The position numbers and the translations under genes are program-made. Below, one piece after another: positions 23,678 through 29,781 of a stretch of 29,781 nt of DNA. The notes below the pieces were generated by a model. The model ran no database searches, was not told where the DNA came from, and saw only the letters and a program-made list of their open reading frames with translations. How positions within the stretch are numbered: position 1 is the stretch's first letter; the number at the start of each line of letters is the position of its first letter. This DNA comes from an uncultured Prevotella sp. (GTDB taxonomy: Bacteria; Bacteroidota; Bacteroidia; Bacteroidales; Bacteroidaceae), in assembly GCA_900548745.1 (NCBI GenBank), contig URLQ01000019.1:1-29781 (forward strand), in the 5' to 3' direction.

Positions 23678-24403
23678 TCAGTCTTTTGTTTTATAGTCAA
23701 ACTCCGCAGTTTTCTCTCCAGAGAATGACTGGTATTTTACCTTCAGCTTTACGGTTTTCCCTCCCGTCTTAGGCAGAGCCTTCAGAGAGAAAGCCACCGT
23801 TGCTCCTGCATAATTGCCCTTTGTATCTCCAAAAGCATTCTGTCGGAGCTCTACTTCGTACGGGTCTTTCGGGTTGACTCCCGTAACGAGGTTTACCATA
23901 TGCGGTTTCGCATTCTTCCCCCATACGGTGCATACAGCGAGCGTAAGATAGTTGTCTTCGCAAACTGTAGGGAAGCCCTTCAGTATTTCTATCGGGTCAT
24001 TGCCATAAGCCTCTGTGTTCTTGTCGCCCAGCGTCGGCACAACAGGCTTTGTCAATATGCTGTCTATATAATTCACCACTACTGCCTTTGAGTAAGGGGC
24101 GGCATTGTTGCCTACCTCACGGATGTTAACAAAGGCACGCACTTCTTTTCCTTTAAAAGGATGCTCCTTCATGTTTGTCGGCAGCAGTGTAGTATTGTCG
24201 TCCAGCTGCAGATAGACCGTATTGTCGGCAGCCGTCTTCACTGTCACCACAGCGTTCGGCACCTTGCCCGGACATATTACAACACCATTATTGTCATCGT
24301 CCAAGTCGCACGACTGCATCATAGGCAGTATCGCTGCAACTATAAAGACCACTGACCATACACTACAAACCCTTTTGAATATTCTGCTTATACACTTTTC
24401 CAT
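23678..24403 (-). CDS. NigD-like lipoprotein
   Basis: The 241-residue protein has a lipoprotein signal (LPMMQSC, C32) and then acidic DLDDDNNG. NigD family motifs follow: NAVVTVKTAADNTVYLQLDD, TTLLPTNMKEHPFKGKEVRA, YIDSILTKPV, and the C-terminal KTVKLKVKYQSFSGEKTAEF. NigD-like proteins were named from a Prevotella bacteriocin locus (nig), but most copies, including this one, are not next to bacteriocin genes, and their role is unknown. It opens the operon with the ECF sigma factor and its membrane partner. An AGAGGAAAG stretch precedes the start codon. Confidence 0.88.
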   Translation of the reverse strand: MEKCISRIFKRVCSVWSVVFIVAAILPMMQSCDLDDDNNGVVICPGKVPNAVVTVKTAADNTVYLQLDDNTTLLPTNMKEHPFKGKEVRAFVNIREVGNNAAPYSKAVVVNYIDSILTKPVVPTLGDKNTEAYGNDPIEILKGFPTVCEDNYLTLAVCTVWGKNAKPHMVNLVTGVNPKDPYEVELRQNAFGDTKGNYAGATVAFSLKALPKTGGKTVKLKVKYQSFSGEKTAEFDYKTKD

Positions 24404-24508
24404 TTTTCTTTCCTCTTTTAATGTTCTCTATATTCAAAACATCCAAACAGAGGAATCATTGCATGAAACAAACAGAATTATATTGTTTTTTTCACGTTCT
24501 ATGCGGCA

Positions 24509-24982
24509 TCATCCCTTCCTTCCGAAATCAGCAGGCACCTCACCCCACTTCCTTGTCTCCCATTTAATAATAGGTACGCGAAAGGCATGTGTCTTGAGCC
24601 ATAGTTCGGCACGCGCTATTACGTTGTAAAGCTGTGCCGTCTGCGGTGTACGCTCAAGTTTTGTCTTGCATTGCTTCTTGCTTACCCACAGGATGGCGTT
24701 ATGACTGTCGGAATAGATAGTCTTGCGTATGCCTTGTTTCTCCATCAGTGCGAGGGCATGAACGATGGCAAGAAACTCTCCGATGTTGTTTGTTCCATGC
24801 ATCGGTCCGAAGTGGAACACCACGGCTCCCGTGGCAAGGTCAATGCCTCTATACTCCATTGGTCCCGGATTGCCGGAACAAGCCGCATCCACAGCCCATG
24901 CATTGGCTGACACTTCCATTGGGAGTGGCAGTACGGTATCACGCCTGTAATCCGGAGGGTTTATCATTGATTGATTGTTCAT
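24509..24982 (-). CDS. rnhA: Ribonuclease HI
   Basis: The 157-residue protein keeps the four acidic active-site residues of RNase H1: D32 in AVDAACSGNPG, E69 in GTNNIGEFLAIVHAL, D92 in YSDSHNAILWV, and D152 in PADFGRK. It should cleave RNA in RNA-DNA hybrids. There is no N-terminal hybrid-binding domain. The substrate-handle region KWETRKWG is shorter than in E. coli, as in other Bacteroidales versions I recall. It stands alone. Its upstream side is a block of decamer repeats, so no promoter is called. Confidence 0.9.
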   Translation of the reverse strand: MNNQSMINPPDYRRDTVLPLPMEVSANAWAVDAACSGNPGPMEYRGIDLATGAVVFHFGPMHGTNNIGEFLAIVHALALMEKQGIRKTIYSDSHNAILWVSKKQCKTKLERTPQTAQLYNVIARAELWLKTHAFRVPIIKWETRKWGEVPADFGRKG

Positions 24983-24989
24983 AATTTAT

Positions 24990-25200
24990 AAGTTGACGAG
25001 TTGACAAGTTGACGAGTTGACGAGGAGATTTGATTTGCAAGTTGATTTACATGTTGACGAGTTAACGAGGAGATTTGATTTGCAAGTTTAAACGTTGACG
25101 ACGTTGATAATGAAAACGAGTAGACAAGAAAGTCTGGCATACCATAGTAATCTCCTTGTCTACTCGTCTCCTTGTTAACTTGTCAACTTGTCAACTTAAA
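24990..25200. repeat. GTTGACGA-type decamer repeat block with inverted arm
   Basis: Copies of AGTTGACGAGTTGACAAGTT and variants run from about 24990. A 23-base segment starting CGAGGAGATTTGATTTGCAA occurs exactly at 25021-25043 and again at 25066-25088 (period 45). The right end (25155-25200) holds the reverse complement (CTTGTCTACTCGT, CTTGTCAACTTGTCAACTT). A perfect 13-base stem pairs 25116-25128 with 25155-25167. The block fills the gap between argS and rnhA. Such blocks are common in Bacteroidales intergenic DNA as I recall. Confidence 0.85.
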
Positions 25201-25203
25201 ATC

Positions 25204-27021
25204 CTACATTCTCTCAGGAACCTCAATACCCAGCAACGCCATACCATTCTTGATGGTCTTTGCCACGTTCTTTGCTATCATCAGACGGACAAGCTTTTCG
25301 TTCTCGCCGTCAGCATTCAGAATGCTATAGTCGTGATAGAACTGGTTGAAGTCTTTTGTCAGCTCATAGCAGTAGTTGGCAATGCCGCTTGGAGAATAGT
25401 CTTTACCTGCCTGGCGCACTGCCGCTCCGAACTCATCCATCTTCTGAATAAGTTCCATCTCCTTCTGGTTGAGAGGCATGTCGTCAGCCAAAGCCTCAGG
25501 AACTTCCAGTCCCTGCTCTGCTGCCTTGCGCAAGATGCTACGGATACGAGCATAGGTATACTGTATGAACGGACCTGTATTTCCGTTGAAGTCGATACTC
25601 TCTTCTGGATTGAAGAGCATGTTCTTGCGGGCATCAACCTTCAGGATGAAGTATTTCAATGCTCCCATACCTACGATACGGGCAATCTCGTTGCGCTCCT
25701 CCTCGGTCATATCGTTGAACTTACCCAGCTCTTCGCTTGTCTTCTTTGCGTCTGCCACCATTGTCGCTATAAGGTCATCGGCGTCAACCACCGTTCCCTC
25801 ACGGCTTTTCATCTTTCCGTTAGGCAGCTCCACCATACCGTATGAGAAGTGTACAAGCTCCTTACCCCACTTGAATCCCAGACGGTCGAGAAGGATAGAC
25901 AGCACCTGGAAGTGGTAGTTCTGCTCGTTGCCCACCACATAAATCATCTTGTCGATAGGATAATCCTTGAAGCGCATCTCGGCAGTACCGATATCCTGCG
26001 TCATATAAACAGAGGTGCCGTCAGAACGCAGCAGCAACTTCTGGTCGAGTCCTTCGTTTGTAAGGTCTGCCCATACGCTGTTGTCCTCATGGCGCTCGAA
26101 GAGTCCTTTCTCAAGACCTTCCTCCACCTTTGCCTTTCCCTTGAGGTATGTCTGCGACTCATAGTATATCTTGTCGAAGCCGACACCCAGGTTTTTGTAT
26201 GTCTCGTCGAAGCCTGCATAAACCCAAGAGTTCATCTTCTCCCACAAAGCACGCACGTCCTTGTCGCCCTGCTCCCATTTCACGAGCATCTCATGAGCCT
26301 CCTTTATCAGCGGAGCCTCATCCTTGGCTTTCTTCTCGGCAGCCTCTTCGTCCATGCCTTCTGCCACGAACTTGGCTTTCAGCTCCTTCACCTCCTCACG
26401 GTAGTGTTTGTCGAACGCCACATAGAAGTCACCAATCAGGTGGTCACCCTTCATTCCGCTTGTCACTGGAGTTACGCCATTGCCCCATTTCTGCCATGCG
26501 AGCATTGACTTACAGATATGTATACCACGGTCGTTCACGATATTTGTCTTCACCACCTTGTTGCCGTTTGCCGCCATAATCTGTGCGAGCGACCATCCGA
26601 GCAGGTTGTTTCTTACGTGTCCCAAGTGGAGTGGTTTGTTGGTGTTAGGCGATGAATACTCTATCATAACCAGCGGAGAGTCTTCCGTAGCAGCCGTTTC
26701 GCCATATTTCTCATCCTTGTTGATGTCGTTGAGCATTCCTATCCATGCCGCCGGAGCAATGACGAGGTTCAGGAAGCCCTTCACCACATTATAGTCAGCC
26801 ACTGCCTTGCAGTTCTGCTTAAGCCATTCTCCTATCTCCTGTGCAGTATCCTCTGGCTTCTTCTTTGAAATCTTGAGGAAAGGGAACACTACGAGTGTGA
26901 GGCTTCCCTCAAACTCTTTCTTTGTCTTCTGCAACTGCACCATTTTCTCCGGCACGTCCTGACCGTAGAGTGTGCTTACGGCTTGTTTTGCCGCACTGTT
27001 TATTTCGTTTAGTATATTCAT
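25204..27021 (-). CDS. argS: Arginyl-tRNA synthetase
   Basis: The 605-residue class I synthetase shows the expected layout. An N-terminal additional domain (about 1-110) is followed by the catalytic Rossmann fold with the HIGH-type motif HLGH at 132-135 (in SPNTNKPLHLGHVRNNL), DRG near 164-166, and the KMSKS-loop equivalent KMKSREG at 403-409. A helical anticodon-binding domain with the DALR-type end (GIEVPERM) closes the protein. It charges tRNA-Arg in the cytosol. Length and motifs are normal. It is followed directly by the decamer repeat block. Confidence 0.97.
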   Translation of the reverse strand: MNILNEINSAAKQAVSTLYGQDVPEKMVQLQKTKKEFEGSLTLVVFPFLKISKKKPEDTAQEIGEWLKQNCKAVADYNVVKGFLNLVIAPAAWIGMLNDINKDEKYGETAATEDSPLVMIEYSSPNTNKPLHLGHVRNNLLGWSLAQIMAANGNKVVKTNIVNDRGIHICKSMLAWQKWGNGVTPVTSGMKGDHLIGDFYVAFDKHYREEVKELKAKFVAEGMDEEAAEKKAKDEAPLIKEAHEMLVKWEQGDKDVRALWEKMNSWVYAGFDETYKNLGVGFDKIYYESQTYLKGKAKVEEGLEKGLFERHEDNSVWADLTNEGLDQKLLLRSDGTSVYMTQDIGTAEMRFKDYPIDKMIYVVGNEQNYHFQVLSILLDRLGFKWGKELVHFSYGMVELPNGKMKSREGTVVDADDLIATMVADAKKTSEELGKFNDMTEEERNEIARIVGMGALKYFILKVDARKNMLFNPEESIDFNGNTGPFIQYTYARIRSILRKAAEQGLEVPEALADDMPLNQKEMELIQKMDEFGAAVRQAGKDYSPSGIANYCYELTKDFNQFYHDYSILNADGENEKLVRLMIAKNVAKTIKNGMALLGIEVPERM

Positions 27022-27080
27022 ATTCTTTGTTATATTGTCTTTGTATCTCTATTCACGGTCAGCGACCGCATATAGATTTG

Positions 27081-27088
27081 CAAAAATA
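27081..27088 (-). promoter_or_regulatory. -7 box for argS
   Basis: The minus strand reads TATTTTTG, a full TAnnTTTG match, about 60 bases upstream of the argS start codon in the short gap between argS and the receptor gene. No clear -33 element is visible. Confidence 0.5.
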
Positions 27089-27184
27089 CAAAAAATCTGA
27101 CACATACCTATCGTAAGCATGAAAAATAAGTGCTTTTTTTTACATTATTCAAGATGTTGGAACGGGGAGGAAAATGGTTCCCGG

Positions 27185-29725
27185 CTATTTGCCAGGTCCC
27201 ATATTAGTGTCGGAGCTGCTTCCTCCGCCTTGTTTCACGTCGTTGTTCTCTATCGTGCGTTCAGCCTTCTTCACCCTTGCCTGAAGCTTACCTATCCTAT
27301 AGCTTACTCCGAGCGCTACATACTGCATGCAGAAGCGGTATTGCTGCTTGTAAGCGAAGTTTGGTCCAGATATGTCGCTATTATACTTGAAATACTTCTT
27401 GAACGGGTTTCCGCAATTAAACGTTATGTTCAGCCTCTTGTCCATGAACGACCTGCTGACGGAGAAATCATGACTGAACATGGAACCGGTCTTGCCCTGC
27501 AGCGAGACGCCCGGTGTCTGCATGTAGGCAGAGAGCGACACGGTCCATGTCTTTGCTATCGTCTGCTGCAGACTTGTCCATAGGGAGACGTTCCATCCGT
27601 GGTTCTTCAGGCTCTGTCCGTCGGTAAGATGCGAATAGCCACCCCAGGCGTTCAGCGTAAAGCGGGTGTCGGTGAGCGGATTCCAGCTTACGTAGCCGTT
27701 GAAGTTCACGTTCTGCGTCTTACCTATATTATAATAGGTGGTATAAAGCACCTGCTTTCCTGTAGGGTTAGGCAGCCCGGCGATGTCGTTGTCGTTGACC
27801 ATCCGCTGAACATTCTGTATGCTGTTGTTAGTAAAGCTATAACTCGTGGTAAGGCTGCAGCTGAACTTCTGAGCGAAGCTGCTGAACTGCAGGTCGAAGG
27901 AGTGGGTCTTCTCGGAGTCGAGGTTTGAGTTTCCCTGACTGATGCTCTCCGGGTTGGTATCGTTGATATACGGGTTGAGGTAATAGATTCCCGGTCGGCT
28001 TATGCGCATCTTGTAGGACAGAGAGATGTTCATCATATCGGAAAACTTATAGCCGAGCTTTGCCGAAGGCACGAGGTCGTCGAAGTTCTTGCGGAAGTCG
28101 CTGCCCCTGCCTACTATGTATTTCACATCCTGCAGGGTGTGCTCATAGCGCAGTCCGAGCCTTGCCGACCATTTTGCAAGCGACAGTCCGTAGCCCAGAT
28201 ATGCGGCAAAGATGTCGTTGCGGTGCTTGAAGTGCGAGCTGTTGTCCTTGTCGTATGCCAGTTCTCCGTTTCCATCCGTGGCAGCGTCATACTTGTCGTT
28301 TGTTGATTTGTTGTCTCTCAGAATATATTTCGCTCCTGTCTCAAACGTGTGGTGCTTGGCAAAGGGCGTTGTATAGTCGAGCTGGAAGGTATGCTCCGTA
28401 CTGCTCTGGTCGCCGTCCATGTCCTGATTCTTTATGCGGTTGATGAAATCCGTCCACGACTCTCCAGCATACATGTCGAGATACCTTATGCGCTGTTTGT
28501 TGGTCTGCGGGTCTGACTCTATGCGGTAGGAGAATGTAAGCAGGCGGTCTTTCACGCTGAAAGAGCGCTGATAGTCTACAGCACCGCTTACGGAGCTGTA
28601 GGAGTTCTTGCTGAATATGTCGCTCGAATATCCATAAAGACCTGTTCCAGAGGCAGGAGCCAGGGTATGCGTCTGCGCATCGCTGTTCTCCTTCCTTGAA
28701 TAGCGGCTCAGGGAGAGCGATGCCGTGATGAGCCTCAACGAGTCTATCTCATAGCTTGCCTCCAGACTTCCGCTGTGCCACTGGCTGTTTGGCTTCGTCG
28801 TGCGGCTGTCTTTCGTCACGGTTGTCGGAACGCCATTGTCGTCGGTGACACTTCTCTCCGTGTCGGAATAGGTTTTTTTGTCATTCTGGATACTGTTGTT
28901 GTAATTGACACTGACCGTCAGTTTGCGTTCCTTCACCGTGGCATACACTCCGCCTCCACCACCTGTGTTGGAGCCGCTGAGCGACACTGTGGCGGTGTAG
29001 CCCTCCAGACCCTTGCCTTCGGTAATGATATTGAGGATTCCTCCCACGCCCTCTGCATCGTACTTCGGACCGGGGTTCGTTATCACTTCTATCTTCTTGA
29101 TGCTCGAAGCCGGCATACTTTTCAGCACCTCCGAGGGGTTGTTGCTCATCATATTGTTGGGTTTGCCGTTCACATATACCTTGAACGACGTACTGCCGTT
29201 CACCTTTATATTGTCCTGACCGTCCACAGTAACCATCGGCACCTTCTTCAACATGTCAATGGCGTTTACGGTTTTCGACTCGGGGTCGTCGGCAACGCTA
29301 TACGAGAGTTTGTCGATGTCTGCCTTCACCAATGGTTTATAGGCAACCACCTCCACACCCTTCAGCTCCGTCCTGCTGTCGGTTATCAGCAGACGTCCCA
29401 TGTTTATGGTTTTCCTTTCCGCACCTATCTCAAAGGTACGGCGTATGGTATTGCGTCCCATCGAACTGATTGTGAACACGTAGGTTCCCTCTCCCCTCGA
29501 CTCCACATTAAACTTTCCGTTCAAATCGGTCACGGCCATTGCCACGGGTTTGTCTCCTGCGCCTTTCCTGAAAATGCTTATCGTGGCGTACGGCTCTCCC
29601 TTGAGCGTAAGCGAATCCACCACTTCGCCTCTTACTTTATATGTCACGTCTGTATTCTGAGCCTTTATACAGACTGCTAACATCATTGTCAGCACAACAG
29701 TCATCACTATCCTCTTCATATTCAT
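27185..29725 (-). CDS. Outer-membrane beta-barrel protein with carboxypeptidase-like regulatory domain (TonB-receptor-like)
   Basis: The 846-residue protein has a signal peptide (VMTVVLTMMLAVCIKAQ, cut near 22) and a carboxypeptidase-regulatory-like beta-sandwich (about 30-115, VRGEVVDSLTLKGEPYATIS, VTDLNGKFNV). A plug-like domain follows (about 125-235, YSVADDPESKTVNAIDMLKK, YVNGKPNNMM, IEVITNPGPKYDAEGVGGIL), then a long OMP_b-brl_3-type barrel to the end. It ends in a Gly/Ser-rich tail (KQGGGSSSDTNMGPGK), not a terminal aromatic. It probably takes up or exports an unknown ligand. It is not next to a SusD-like gene, so it is not a typical Sus pair. The start could be MNMKR or the MKR two codons later. 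Confidence 0.9.
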   Translation of the reverse strand: MNMKRIVMTVVLTMMLAVCIKAQNTDVTYKVRGEVVDSLTLKGEPYATISIFRKGAGDKPVAMAVTDLNGKFNVESRGEGTYVFTISSMGRNTIRRTFEIGAERKTINMGRLLITDSRTELKGVEVVAYKPLVKADIDKLSYSVADDPESKTVNAIDMLKKVPMVTVDGQDNIKVNGSTSFKVYVNGKPNNMMSNNPSEVLKSMPASSIKKIEVITNPGPKYDAEGVGGILNIITEGKGLEGYTATVSLSGSNTGGGGGVYATVKERKLTVSVNYNNSIQNDKKTYSDTERSVTDDNGVPTTVTKDSRTTKPNSQWHSGSLEASYEIDSLRLITASLSLSRYSRKENSDAQTHTLAPASGTGLYGYSSDIFSKNSYSSVSGAVDYQRSFSVKDRLLTFSYRIESDPQTNKQRIRYLDMYAGESWTDFINRIKNQDMDGDQSSTEHTFQLDYTTPFAKHHTFETGAKYILRDNKSTNDKYDAATDGNGELAYDKDNSSHFKHRNDIFAAYLGYGLSLAKWSARLGLRYEHTLQDVKYIVGRGSDFRKNFDDLVPSAKLGYKFSDMMNISLSYKMRISRPGIYYLNPYINDTNPESISQGNSNLDSEKTHSFDLQFSSFAQKFSCSLTTSYSFTNNSIQNVQRMVNDNDIAGLPNPTGKQVLYTTYYNIGKTQNVNFNGYVSWNPLTDTRFTLNAWGGYSHLTDGQSLKNHGWNVSLWTSLQQTIAKTWTVSLSAYMQTPGVSLQGKTGSMFSHDFSVSRSFMDKRLNITFNCGNPFKKYFKYNSDISGPNFAYKQQYRFCMQYVALGVSYRIGKLQARVKKAERTIENNDVKQGGGSSSDTNMGPGK

Positions 29726-29781
29726 AATCCTTAATTCCGCAACACTATAATTTAACTTTATTTATAAGTTCCTGAGCAACA

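Noticed and set aside
23678..24403. Bacteriocin (nigrescin) locus because of the NigD-like protein
   Set aside because: The neighbours are an ECF sigma factor and its membrane partner; no bacteriocin or transporter gene is seen, and NigD-like proteins are widespread outside such loci.
28775..29680. 301-residue plus-strand ORF
   Set aside because: It is antisense to the receptor-like gene, rich in His, Arg and Cys as expected for a shadow frame, and has no family motif.

Overview
The window looks like a Bacteroidales chromosome, most likely Prevotella or a close relative. The support is the TAnnTTTG-type promoter boxes with few strong Shine-Dalgarno sites, a NigD-like lipoprotein, a DUF5723 outer-membrane protein, the lptF/G-ribBA-aspC gene order, a stand-alone AICAR transformylase, and large OMP_b-brl/TonB-receptor-like proteins. 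The genus is an inference. I see no tRNA or rRNA gene, no CRISPR array and no intact transposase.

Region 1 (1-6.6 kb, minus strand) is core: a partial MotA/TolQ/ExbB proton channel, aspartate aminotransferase, bifunctional RibBA, an LptF/LptG-family permease, a small basic protein and an AICAR-transformylase-only PurH relative. Region 2 (6.8-7.9 kb, plus strand) is a compact three-gene operon: a maltose/galactoside-type O-acetyltransferase, a DUF4250 protein and a small hypothetical.

Region 3 (7.9-15.0 kb) is an accessory island full of debris. It starts with 1.2 kb of repeats: nested inverted repeats, a 22-bp tandem array, and two dispersed repeat families that recur at 11.84 and 14.53 kb. 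Then come a WYL-regulator pseudogene with its core deleted, an intact RhuM-Doc (Fic-fold) protein, two overlapping gene remnants, a wrecked RHS/YD-repeat polymorphic-toxin gene, and three AT-rich small genes behind it (a lipoprotein, a membrane protein and an Imm26-like protein). A 223-bp element with perfect 22-bp terminal inverted repeats follows. I read the 12.1-14.3 kb part as the remains of a contact-dependent toxin locus with its surviving immunity-type genes.

Region 4 (15.0-18.4 kb, plus strand) encodes envelope enzymes: an NlpC/P60 peptidase, a CapA-like lipoprotein, and a 5'-nucleotidase split into two proteins, with the C-terminal domain encoded before the catalytic domain. A strong bidirectional hairpin ends it. 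Region 5 (18.5-24.4 kb, minus strand) holds two modules. One is a large lipoprotein followed by a DUF5723 outer-membrane protein that carries a one-base frameshift. The other is a NigD-like lipoprotein, an ECF sigma factor, and a protein that appears to join an inner-membrane anchor to an outer-membrane beta-barrel domain. Region 6 (24.5-29.8 kb, minus strand) holds RNase HI, a decamer-repeat block, arginyl-tRNA synthetase and a large outer-membrane receptor-like beta-barrel.
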